Shown: piece after piece, positions 44,993 to 52,447 of the stretch | Position numbering within the stretch: position 1 is the first letter of the stretch | How the letters are laid out: the number at the start of each line of letters is the position of its first letter | Source of the DNA: Mesorhizobium temperatum | GTDB taxonomy: Bacteria > Pseudomonadota > Alphaproteobacteria > Rhizobiales > Rhizobiaceae | Assembly: GCF_002284575.1 (NCBI RefSeq) | Contig: NZ_NPKJ01000022.1 | Coordinates: 157,132 to 221,131 of the forward strand | Direction of reading: 5' to 3' | DNA: 64,000 nt | Notes under the pieces: generated by a model | Database searches by the model: none | What the model saw: only the letters and a program-made list of their open reading frames with translations | What the model was told of the DNA's origin: nothing | Translations under genes and position numbers: made by a program

Positions 44993-45688
44993 CTAATGAG
45001 TGTCCTTTCGAGCTAGGCGGATTGCGAGCCGATCGAGGACTGATTGCGCGAGGCGGTCACAACGGGCGCCAGCGAAGAGAAACGTATCCGTGAACACGGT
45101 GGCGAGTTCGTCCCGCAGCGCCTCGCGGAGCAGCCGGCGTGCGCGATAAAGGCGGGTGCTCACTGTCTGAGGTCGCAATGCCAAAAGAAAAGCCGTTTCC
45201 TCAATGCTCATTTCCTCGACGTCCCGCATGACAAAGACGATGCGAAAGGGCTCTGGCAAGCCACCGACGGCTCGCTCCAGGAGGCTGCGGATTTCAGCGA
45301 GAGCGGCCGCCTCTTCGGGATCAGGCTTGTGGGCGCTGAACGGAGCGACCATGCCTTCGATGGCTTTCACGTCGATGGTGGGCCGCCTTTTCCGGCGGCG
45401 TCCCAGCGCCTCATTCAGCGCGATCCGGGTGAGCCAGGTCGACAGCCGCGCCTCCGCGCGGAATTCGGCCAGATGGGTGAAGGCGTGGATATAGGTCTCC
45501 TGAAGTACGTCCTCCGCCTCGGTGTCGTCATTCAGGACGGTGCGGGCGACCCGGTGAAGCCGCTGATTGTGACGCTTGATAATTAACCAGAATGCGGCGG
45601 GGTCACGCTGTCGCGCGTGTTCAACCAGCCCCGCGTCGTCAAGGTCCTCGATCCTCACTGCCTCGGTGGATCCGGTCGGCTTCATCAT
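44993..45688 (-). CDS. ECF-family RNA polymerase sigma factor
   Basis: A 231-residue sigma-70-like factor. Region 2 is LVEHARQRDPAAFWLIIKRH through DAEDVLQETYIHAFTHL, with core and -10 recognition. Region 4 is LPEPFRIVFVMRDVEEMSIEETAFLL and the -35 helix-turn-helix VSTRLYRARRLLREAL. The linker with PFSAHKPDPEEAAA is typical of the subgroup found in rhizobia. About 40 extra residues follow region 4. No anti-sigma gene is adjacent. The start ATG could be either of two adjacent ones (MMKPTG). It reads toward the ferritin-like gene. Confidence 0.9.
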   Translation of the reverse strand: MMKPTGSTEAVRIEDLDDAGLVEHARQRDPAAFWLIIKRHNQRLHRVARTVLNDDTEAEDVLQETYIHAFTHLAEFRAEARLSTWLTRIALNEALGRRRKRRPTIDVKAIEGMVAPFSAHKPDPEEAAALAEIRSLLERAVGGLPEPFRIVFVMRDVEEMSIEETAFLLALRPQTVSTRLYRARRLLREALRDELATVFTDTFLFAGARCDRLAQSVLDRLAIRLARKDTH

Positions 45689-45760
45689 AGGCGCTCCAGA
45701 TGCATCAGCCTGCCGCGACGCGGGCGGGGGTGGCTCCGCGCGGGCGTGGCCTGAGGAAGT

Positions 45761-46840
45761 TCACCTCAAATTGCTCTTCGGAAACAGCACGCGATCGGGT
45801 TTTGCATTCATTCGCGCCAGCATTTCCTTGATCAAGCGTGTTTTGGTGCGCCCCGCTTCCTTCGGCGGCACGAGGTAACGCACGATGGCCTCGAGCCAGG
45901 TGTTTTCACTGACGCGAAAATGAACCACGGGATGCTCCTTCACTTCGAGTTCGTCCACCGGCGTTTGCGACAGGATGTGCTTATAGACCTTCACCTTCTG
46001 GCTCATGATGTCGCCGATCTGCTCGTCGACGACCGCTCTCATGGTTTTCGCTACGAATTCCAGATCGCTTTCATAAGCGAGCTGGAACTTGATTTCGTTC
46101 CAGACATAGGGAAACAGCGGCCAGGAATAGTTGAAGACCGGCGTGTCAAACACGGTGGAGTTCGGAAACTTGATGACGCGTCCGCTCGGATGATCGGTCC
46201 AAAGATGTTCGCCGCCGAATTCCCATAACGTCGTGTCGAGATAGCTGACATCAATGACATCGCCATGGGCATCGCCGATGCGAATGCGGTCGCCAACGCG
46301 ATAAGGCGCCCTGGCCAGAATATAAATCCACGCGATGAAACTGGAGATCGGCATTTGCAGCGCAAAGCCGAGAATCAGTGAAATCAGGCCGAGTGAAACA
46401 ACCGCAGCGTACCAGTTTACAAATAAGACTGAAATGGCCACGAAGATGATGGCGACGACGACCACTAATCGAAAAATACGTTGCAAGTTGAAGCGTGAAA
46501 CACGATTGGGAATTCGGCCAATGAGAAAGACTTCGATAACATTCGCAACGGTCAGCATAACGAAAATGAGAAGGCCGCCCCTGACGTAGTTCAGCACGCG
46601 AACGCGCAAAGGCGCGTCAAGCCATTCTAAGCGCCAATTGATCAGGACTTGGATGCCAAAAAGCAGCAAGGCAGCGGCAGCGAAACCAACCGTCCACCAG
46701 ACGTCTTCCTTGCGAAGGCTGAAGCGGAATTTTTCCTCGGGCTTTTTCGCCTTCTGTTCCATAGTTTTTGGATCAGCAGTCTGTTGCGCGGCCCGTTCGA
46801 GTCGGGAAAGATTCTCCTGTTCCTTGGCGCGCGGTTCCAT
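45761..46840 (-). CDS. Mechanosensitive ion channel (MscS family)
   Basis: A 359-residue protein. A charged N-terminal tail of about 60 residues precedes four membrane segments (VGFAAAALLLFGIQVLI; GGLLIFVMLTVANVIEVFLI; LVVVVAIIFVAISVLFV; VSLGLISLILGFALQMPISS), then the MscS beta-domain (RIRIGDAHGDVIDVSYLDTTLWEF, FPNSTVFDTPVFN). Channels of this type relieve osmotic pressure. The ATG at 46840 follows a strong GGGAGGTGA; an in-frame ATG 30 nt upstream lacks it. Confidence 0.9.
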   Translation of the reverse strand: MEPRAKEQENLSRLERAAQQTADPKTMEQKAKKPEEKFRFSLRKEDVWWTVGFAAAALLLFGIQVLINWRLEWLDAPLRVRVLNYVRGGLLIFVMLTVANVIEVFLIGRIPNRVSRFNLQRIFRLVVVVAIIFVAISVLFVNWYAAVVSLGLISLILGFALQMPISSFIAWIYILARAPYRVGDRIRIGDAHGDVIDVSYLDTTLWEFGGEHLWTDHPSGRVIKFPNSTVFDTPVFNYSWPLFPYVWNEIKFQLAYESDLEFVAKTMRAVVDEQIGDIMSQKVKVYKHILSQTPVDELEVKEHPVVHFRVSENTWLEAIVRYLVPPKEAGRTKTRLIKEMLARMNAKPDRVLFPKSNLR

Positions 46841-47072
46841 GGGTTCACCTCCCGATGTGGCCATCAACACCCAGCCTTCTCGTTCTTCGACGGCGGCATT
46901 CCGGCAATGACCTAGTGTCAGTCGCTGACTGGCTCTTTGCCGGTCCCCGAAAGCTGGCCTTCATTCCGGCGGCCCCGTCCTTGGTGAAATAGGGCAGCAC
47001 GCACGCCGCCACCATATTCGGCAAATGCCTTGTAGCCCGATCCGAAATTAAGTTGAGTTTGGTATCAGCAGC

Positions 47073-47147
47073 TCCCCGATAGCCCACCGGTTGAGATCTC
47101 GACTGTTCATCGGGCGGCCGTTGGTTCGAATCCAACTCGGGGAGCCA
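47073..47147 (+). tRNA. tRNA-Asn(GUU)-like gene, probably degenerate
   Basis: The 75 nt fold as a tRNA: acceptor stem TCCCCGA/TCGGGGA with discriminator G and encoded CCA, perfect T arm GTTGG-TTCGAAT-CCAAC, anticodon stem CTCGA/TCGGG and anticodon GTT. Two features are abnormal: the D stem GCCC/GAGA has two mismatches out of four, and position 37 is C instead of a purine. It is most like alphaproteobacterial tRNA-Asn. I judge it a tRNA pseudogene or an integration-site relic; function is doubtful. Confidence 0.55.
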
Positions 47148-47440
47148 GCCTTCATCGGCCGGCGCGTTTCTTGCGTGAGGCGGACTTCGCTCCTGCGGCG
47201 GGATCATGCCGGCGGATAGCCGCCAATCCATTGGATTGCACGGTATTGACTCGAGCCCATCACAAACGATTGAGCGAACGGCGGGATTCGGGATCGAGCT
47301 GAGCGTCGACGAACGGCTGAGATGCGGCGCATTGCTGCCATTCGCAACGCGGACAATGAAGGTCACCGAGGGTCATGGGCGTGAGTTCGACTGAGCGGAG
47401 GCGAACTTCCGTTTGGGGTCGAACAGGTAATCCGCATCAC
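47148..47440. other. Intergenic region, no supported gene
   Basis: About 290 bp between the tRNA-like sequence and the duplicated segment. A 62-codon frame (47206-47394) has no family pattern, and the sequence shows no RNA structure that I recognise. Confidence 0.35.
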
Positions 47441-47658
47441 GTACCAAGCGTCAGATTTCTACCACTAGAGCTGGACTAGCCCCGCGTTTCGGCCGGAGAA
47501 GCAGCTGTTGTGATCATCCGGGGAACATTTTCGTCAGCCTATCAATTTAACCAGAGAAGCTGGCCTGGAGCAGATGAATGGGCATTTTTTCCGACCTCGA
47601 CAAAAAGCTGACGGAAAATCTCTACGCGCACGGCAACGACCTCATCGATCCTGCTGCG
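47441..47658 (+). repeat. Duplicated segment, complete copy
   Basis: Matches 33011-33219 in the same orientation, from GTACCAAGCGTCAGATTT to CCTGCTGCG. It includes about 130 bp before the 72-residue gene, presumably its promoter, and its first 27 codons. The two copies are 14.4 kb apart and bracket the amide, hydrolase, HiPIP/sigma and MscS genes. Confidence 0.85.
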
Positions 47659-47796
47659 GATCTTCCCGAGAAGGTCGAGGAGCGGGTCGAACTCTTGATG
47701 CCGTTCGTTCAGCCAGAGGCTCGCGAGTTGGTCCGATCGCAAATCCTCGGCCTCATTCACGAGTACAGGAACGAGGATCCCGCGCCCTCGAGCTAG
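47578..47796 (+). CDS. Small hypothetical protein, 72 aa
   Basis: The frame MGIFSDLDKKLTENLYAHGN is predicted to be mostly helical and acidic, without signal peptide or membrane segment. No family recognised. It matters mainly because its 5' half and upstream region occur again, truncated, at 33139. The preceding GGAGCAG could be its ribosome site. Confidence 0.65.
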   Translation: MGIFSDLDKKLTENLYAHGNDLIDPAADLPEKVEERVELLMPFVQPEARELVRSQILGLIHEYRNEDPAPSS

Positions 47797-47861
47797 GCGA
47801 GGATCGCATCCACTGCGAAAACCTGCAGGTCCTGCCCGGAATGGAGTTCCAACTGCCGTCG

Positions 47862-47993
47862 TCATCCGTCCTGGTCTATTGCATGGGGCGCAGGCTGAGT
47901 CCCGTCGCTCGTACGGCCGGGCTGGTCGACCCATAGCCAACCGATGAAGAGTACCGACAGTACGATTACGATCCAGGCGATCAGACGAGGCAT
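47862..47993 (-). CDS. Single-span membrane microprotein, 43 aa
   Basis: Reading leftward from ATG at 47993, after AAGGAAA, gives MPRLIAWIVIVLSVLFIGWL followed by a short hydrophilic tail (VDQPGRTSDGTQPAPH) and TGA at 47862. The layout is a textbook single-pass small membrane protein with positive N-terminus. No family recognised. The next gene upstream in transcription is the DUF2934 protein, 30 nt away, so they could be co-transcribed. Confidence 0.6.
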   Translation of the reverse strand: MPRLIAWIVIVLSVLFIGWLWVDQPGRTSDGTQPAPHAIDQDG

Positions 47994-48023
47994 GGCATTT
48001 TCCTTTCCGTGCCGAACAACCGG

Positions 48024-48245
48024 TCAAGACATCGGCTTGCCGTTACCTCGGGCGCCACCCGTATCGGGTTCGGAGCCGGCGCCAACGGTCGGGTCAGGCA
48101 CGACCGGGCCACGTTCTGCTTCGGAATCCTCTGCCTCGATCTCTTGCACGGCCTGATCCCAATGCTCGCGCTCCCGCCCTTCCGGACGGCCTTCACGCTC
48201 CCAGATTTCATGGGCTCGCCGCCTGATACGCTCTTCCCTGTCCAT
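48024..48245 (-). CDS. DUF2934 domain protein, 73 aa
   Basis: The N-terminal half, RIRRRAHEIWEREGRPEGRE followed by HW, is the DUF2934 signature found in many small rhizobial proteins. The C-terminal half is acidic and disordered. Function is unknown. A clear CAGGAGG ribosome site precedes the ATG. Followed downstream by the 43-residue membrane protein. Confidence 0.75.
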   Translation of the reverse strand: MDREERIRRRAHEIWEREGRPEGREREHWDQAVQEIEAEDSEAERGPVVPDPTVGAGSEPDTGGARGNGKPMS

Positions 48246-48392
48246 GATAGACCTCCTGGTGCTTTCCTAATCCCGCGATCGATGGTTTGTTCCGCGCTGC
48301 CCGACGGTTCTCGCGCGAGCGGGCACGTCGAACATTCGCAAGTCAGAGCGTAGGATGAACAATATCCCTGCGGCACCGGAGATCGGGGTCCG

Positions 48393-49679
48393 ATGAGAAT
48401 TCTCGTTGTTGGCGCCACCGGCTTGATCGGCGCTTCGATCTGCGCCCGCCTTGTTTCCGAAGGACATGAGGTGGTCGGCATCGCCCGTTGCCCTCGGGCA
48501 AATGCAGCCCGCGACTACCAGACATTGGTGCTGGATATGGCCGCCGCGCTACGCCCAGAAGATTGGCTGCCGCATCTGACTGGCGTCGATGCCGTCGTGA
48601 ACTGTGCCGGCGTTCTGCAGGACAGCCCGCGCGAAAAGACCGGGCAAGTCCATCGCGATGCGGCGGCGGCTCTTTTTCGCGCCTGCGCGCGCGCAGGCGT
48701 TGCCAAGGTGATCCACTTCTCGGCAATGGGTGTGGATCGGGCACAGCCTTCGTCGTTCTCGGCGACGAAATATGCCGGCGATCAGGCGCTGATGGCGCTT
48801 GACCTGGACTGGATAATCCTTCGCCCTTCGGTGGTGCTCGGCCGGCCCGTGTTTGGGGCCAGTGCATTGTTTCGCGGCTTGGCCTCGCTGCCGGTCCTGC
48901 CGTCAATGCCGGATACCGGCCGGCTGCAGGTTGTGCAGCTCGAGGATGTGGTCTCGACGGTGCTCTTCTTTCTCAATCCCGGCAGTCCGTCTCGTCTGGC
49001 GCTGGAACTTGCAGGCCCAGAACAGCTGACCATGGACGAGATTGTCGGCACTTTCCGCCGCTGGCTCGGCTGGACTCCCGTGCCCAGGCTTGCCTTGCCG
49101 GGATGGGGTGCGCGGATTCTCTACCGCCTCGGCGATTTTGCCGCGATGCTCGGCTGGCGGCCCCCAATGCGCACCAATGCCGCCAGGGAGATCGCACGGG
49201 GCGCGCTCGGAGATCCCTCGGACTGGATTTCCCTGACCGGCATGCGGCCACAAAGCCTGGCGCAGTTCCTCGCGCTCAATCCTGCGACGGTGCAGGAAAA
49301 ATGGTTTGCCGGGCTTTATGTCACCAAGCCTGCAATCTTCGTCGTGCTGCCGTTCTTCTGGATCATGACGGGCGTTGTGTCGCTGACCACTGGCTACGGC
49401 AACGGCATCGGCCTCATGCAAAGCACGGGGGCTGGCATGTTGTCGGCGCCTGCCGTGATCGCCGGCGCTCTTGCCGACATCGTCGTCGGCGCACTCATAG
49501 CCTGGCGGCCAACGGCGCGAAAAGGTCTCTACGCCGGCATCGCGCTCTCGCTGTTCTATCTGATCGTGGGCACTTTCCTGCGCCCGGACCTGTGGAACGA
49601 ACCACTTGGGCCATTCCTGAAGGTCTTGCCGATCATCGTCCTTCACTTTGTTGCCTTGGCGATCCTGGAGGAGCGCTGA
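48393..49679 (+). CDS. Atypical SDR fused to a DoxX-like membrane domain
   Basis: A 428-residue protein. The N-terminal 290 residues are an NAD(P)-binding SDR domain of the NmrA/atypical type (GATGLIG at 7-13, INPUT-like HFSAMGVDRAQPSSFSATKY, WIILRPSVVLG). The last 120 residues contain about four membrane segments (PAIFVVLPFFWIMTGVVSLT, VIAGALADIVVGALIAW, LYAGIALSLFYLIVGTF, VLPIIVLHFVALAIL), as in the DoxX-like family. Such fusions sit at the inner membrane; the substrate is unknown. Its stop overlaps the next start (TGATG), so it works with the DUF2269 protein. Confidence 0.85.
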   Translation: MRILVVGATGLIGASICARLVSEGHEVVGIARCPRANAARDYQTLVLDMAAALRPEDWLPHLTGVDAVVNCAGVLQDSPREKTGQVHRDAAAALFRACARAGVAKVIHFSAMGVDRAQPSSFSATKYAGDQALMALDLDWIILRPSVVLGRPVFGASALFRGLASLPVLPSMPDTGRLQVVQLEDVVSTVLFFLNPGSPSRLALELAGPEQLTMDEIVGTFRRWLGWTPVPRLALPGWGARILYRLGDFAAMLGWRPPMRTNAAREIARGALGDPSDWISLTGMRPQSLAQFLALNPATVQEKWFAGLYVTKPAIFVVLPFFWIMTGVVSLTTGYGNGIGLMQSTGAGMLSAPAVIAGALADIVVGALIAWRPTARKGLYAGIALSLFYLIVGTFLRPDLWNEPLGPFLKVLPIIVLHFVALAILEER

Positions 49680-50152
49680 TGCTCTATTTCGTGCTGAAGT
49701 TCCTGCATGTCATCGGTGCCAGCGTGCTGCTTGGCACCGGCGCCGGCATCGCCTTCTTCATGCTTCTCGCCCACAGGACCGGCAATGCGGCAACAATTGC
49801 GGCAGTGGCGCGCATCGTAGTGGTCGCCGACTTTCTCTTCACGGCAACCGCCGTCGTGGCGCAGCCGATAACCGGCGTCGCGCTCGCCTGGCTGGCGGGC
49901 TACTCGCTCTCCGAAGGCTGGATCGTGCTGTCCATCGCGCTCTATATCGTCACCGGAATGTTCTGGCTGCCGGTGGTATGGATGCAGATGGAAATGCGCA
50001 ATCTGGCGTCCGAAGCCGCCAAAACGGGGGGCCCTCTGCCGGCCCGGTATATCAGGCTTTTCTGGCTGTGGTTCGCCTTCGGCTTTCCCGCCTTTGCTGC
50101 CGTCCTCGGGATTTTCTGGCTGATGATCGCGCGACCGGCGATCGAGTGGTAA
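49679..50152 (+). CDS. DUF2269-family integral membrane protein
   Basis: A 157-residue protein with four membrane segments, opening MLYFVLKFLHVIGASVLLGT and containing the conserved VADFLFTATAVVAQPITG. DUF2269 proteins are predicted heme-less relatives of small quinone-type membrane proteins; their function is unknown. It is translationally coupled to the SDR-DoxX fusion by a 1-nt TGATG overlap, so the two probably act together. Confidence 0.82.
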   Translation: MLYFVLKFLHVIGASVLLGTGAGIAFFMLLAHRTGNAATIAAVARIVVVADFLFTATAVVAQPITGVALAWLAGYSLSEGWIVLSIALYIVTGMFWLPVVWMQMEMRNLASEAAKTGGPLPARYIRLFWLWFAFGFPAFAAVLGIFWLMIARPAIEW

Positions 50153-50223
50153 CGCCTTGCCGCGGACAGATGTCGCACAATGATTTTGCCCTCGGATACG
50201 AATAAGCTCTGGAACGTGCCTCG

Positions 50224-50550
50224 CTAGCCCAGCATGGCTGCTATCACGAAGACCGCGGCCGCCATGAGGACGACTGCGGCAATCACCAACAGCGGCCAGT
50301 TATTGCGAGGCTGAAGATCAGGCGCGCCTTCTACCGGCCGCATCGCATTGGCGAAGCTTGCTTCATTCGTGAACTCTGGCTGTCGCCGTGGACGAGCCTC
50401 GGCGACAGGATTTGGCACACCTGCCGCTTCTGCGTCGGTCTCTTCAGGTGCAGCGGCAGGGTCGAACCCCGGGGTTTTATCCCGCGTCGCCCCTCCCTGA
50501 ATAGCGCCTCTCGCTTTGGCAGGCGTCTGATCTCGTTGTGCGGCCATCAT
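50224..50550 (-). CDS. Tail-anchored hypothetical protein, 108 aa
   Basis: The protein has a proline- and alanine-rich disordered N-terminus of about 80 residues and a C-terminal membrane segment (WPLLVIAAVVLMAAAVFVIA). No family recognised. The first of two adjacent ATGs at 50550 follows GGGAGAAG. Single gene. Confidence 0.6.
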   Translation of the reverse strand: MMAAQRDQTPAKARGAIQGGATRDKTPGFDPAAAPEETDAEAAGVPNPVAEARPRRQPEFTNEASFANAMRPVEGAPDLQPRNNWPLLVIAAVVLMAAAVFVIAAMLG

Positions 50551-50716
50551 GGTCTTCTCCCTGGCAACCAAACTTCAATCTGCCTCAGCGGTTCCAGTCT
50601 GCGCCGCATTTGCTGAACACACCCCATTTGCCGAACACACTTGGCAGTGATCCGGGGCTCTCCGGAACAGAGGACGCCTTTCGCAGTTGTGTTGGATCAT
50701 TGCCTGGTGGTTGGCT

Positions 50717-51538
50717 ATGCCGTCTGCACTCGAGCAATTGGCTCAATCCGTGAAAGAGCGACGAGCGATCTTGTTCGTTGGGGCCGGGGTATCGATGAGC
50801 GTCGGCCTGCCATCCTGGCAGAAGCTCATCGAGCATATGGAGGATGAACTCGGCCTCGACCGCGACATGGTCGACATGCCTGAACCCAGCTACCAGGCTC
50901 TTGCCGAATATTACCGGCTAAAGCATGGGAGTATCGGCCCCTTGCGCAGCTGGATGGATCGCGAATGGAGCGTCTCGCGGGAAAAAGTCCAGGGATCGGC
51001 GATCCACGAGCTGATCGTGTCACTCGATTTCCCGATCATCTACACCACCAACTATGATCGGAACCTCGAGGTTGCATTCGAAATCTACGACCGTCCGTTC
51101 GTAAAAGTGGCCAATGCCAAGGATATCGCCAAGGTGAACGGCGAGGTTACCCAGATCATCAAATACCACGGCGATTTCGACGACGATGCGTCCCTGGTTC
51201 TGGCAGAATCCGACTATTTCGAGCGGCTCTCGTTCGAGTCGCCATTGGACGTGAAGTTTCTTGCCGACGCACTGGGGCGCACCATCCTGTTCATCGGCTA
51301 CAGCATGTCCGACATGAACATCCGTCTGTTGCTGTATCAGCTTTGGGAAACGTGGCGCCGGTCTGGCTACGAAAAGAACCGTCCGAAATCGTTCGTCTTC
51401 ATGCCGCAACCGAGCGTTGTCCAGCAAGCGGTCCTCGGACGCTGGGGCATCGACATGCTGACCGAGGAGGCCGATCGGCCGGAGGATGCCCTGGTGGCAT
51501 TCCTGAGCAAGCTCAAGGACGGAATGGACAAGATTTAG
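50717..51538 (+). CDS. Stand-alone SIR2-like domain protein
   Basis: A 273-residue protein of the SIR2_2 type. The NAD-binding loop is ILFVGAGVSMSVGLPSW near residue 18, the catalytic-site pair is TTNYDRNLE (Asn/Asp near 110) and KYHGDFD (His near 153), and FIGYSMSDMNIR closes the fold. SIR2-like proteins of this kind are NADases in several anti-phage systems, but solitary ones are also common. No helicase, TIR or Argonaute partner lies next to it. The ATG at 50717 gives a compact SIR2 start. Confidence 0.82.
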   Translation: MPSALEQLAQSVKERRAILFVGAGVSMSVGLPSWQKLIEHMEDELGLDRDMVDMPEPSYQALAEYYRLKHGSIGPLRSWMDREWSVSREKVQGSAIHELIVSLDFPIIYTTNYDRNLEVAFEIYDRPFVKVANAKDIAKVNGEVTQIIKYHGDFDDDASLVLAESDYFERLSFESPLDVKFLADALGRTILFIGYSMSDMNIRLLLYQLWETWRRSGYEKNRPKSFVFMPQPSVVQQAVLGRWGIDMLTEEADRPEDALVAFLSKLKDGMDKI

Positions 51539-51700
51539 CGAGTATGCGCTGGCAATTCTGAAAGGCGATGTGATGCTCCGCGCTTGAAGCCGAGTGGTTG
51601 ACGGCAAATTCGGAACGTCGCTCTATTCGGCCCGGCCGGGAACATTGTCGATCGCTGCGGCGTTCATAGCCGGGAAGGGATGCTGTTTGCGGAGCCTATA

Positions 51701-51949
51701 ATGGGCCACTTCGATATGATCGATCTCGTTTCCGTCATCGATGCCTGCACGACCGGCCGCGCCGTAGGGCGTTTGGTGTCGATGGCCAAAGCCGTGGAAG
51801 AGTTGCGCGTGCTGACCGGAGATTTCATCTCGCCGGACGAAATCGTGGCCAACGCCCTGTCGCCGGTGGCGCTGGAGCGCGGCTGCGCGGTCCTGTTCGA
51901 CGAGCAGCCGGGCGCCGATATCATTCACACGCCATGGCAAGAGGCCTGA
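51701..51949 (+). CDS. Hypothetical protein, 82 aa
   Basis: The frame MGHFDMIDLVSVIDACTTGR is predicted alpha/beta, soluble and without signal peptide; no family recognised. The ATG at 51701 follows GGAG. It overlaps the next gene by 16 nt, which suggests a three-gene operon. Confidence 0.6.
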   Translation: MGHFDMIDLVSVIDACTTGRAVGRLVSMAKAVEELRVLTGDFISPDEIVANALSPVALERGCAVLFDEQPGADIIHTPWQEA

Positions 51950-52116
51950 CTGACGCAGGACGCCTGAGCGTCGCCGAATATCGGCAGCCGCGTCCGTTTG
52001 ACGGTGCGGTGCTGCACGCATCGCTTATGGCGGCCGCCGCTCTAGCGCAGTTGGAACTCGGACCGTCGCAGGACTGTTTAACCGCCATGCAGGAGGCAAT
52101 CGGAGAAACGCCATGA
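51934..52116 (+). CDS. Hypothetical protein, 60 aa
   Basis: A short frame, MARGLTDAGRLSVAEYRQPR, then an alanine-rich helix. No family recognised. It overlaps the previous gene by 16 nt and the next by ATGA, so it looks like a real coupled gene despite its size. A weak upstream ribosome site is the main doubt. Confidence 0.5.
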   Translation: MARGLTDAGRLSVAEYRQPRPFDGAVLHASLMAAAALAQLELGPSQDCLTAMQEAIGETP

Positions 52117-52427
52117 CTGAAAACGAGACCCGTTACGAACATGGTGCGACCAAGTACCCGGCCAAGAACGATGCGGACGCGTCGGATCAATTCTCCCAAG
52201 AGGCGGCCGCCAACAAGAAGCCTGCCGGCGGGATGGGCCTGACACGGTCAAGGAACGAGGCGGAGGACAAGACCCGTCAGTCCGAAGGGCAGAACCCGCC
52301 CCGGCAGCCCACGCCCAGTGCCGAGAGCGAAAAGACATCCGGCGCCGGTCCGTCGATCGCCGAGCGTTCCAAGGACGCTAAGGCTCCGAAGAGCCGCCGC
52401 CAGCCAGGCGCTTACGTCAAGGGCTGA
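52113..52427 (+). CDS. Hydrophilic, probably disordered protein, 104 aa
   Basis: A lysine-, serine- and glutamate-rich sequence (MTENETRYEHGATKYPAKND) with low complexity and no hydrophobic core, like LEA/stress proteins. GGAGAAA precedes the ATG, which overlaps the previous stop as ATGA. Similar small disordered genes occur again at 54974 and 55236. Confidence 0.65.
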   Translation: MTENETRYEHGATKYPAKNDADASDQFSQEAAANKKPAGGMGLTRSRNEAEDKTRQSEGQNPPRQPTPSAESEKTSGAGPSIAERSKDAKAPKSRRQPGAYVKG

Positions 52428-52447
52428 CCGGCCCAGGGAACCTGCAG

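Noticed and set aside
46845..47366. Protein frame on the - strand containing LPELDSNQRPPDEQ
   Set aside because: This well-known spurious pattern is the antisense translation of a tRNA; here it confirms the tRNA-like sequence instead.
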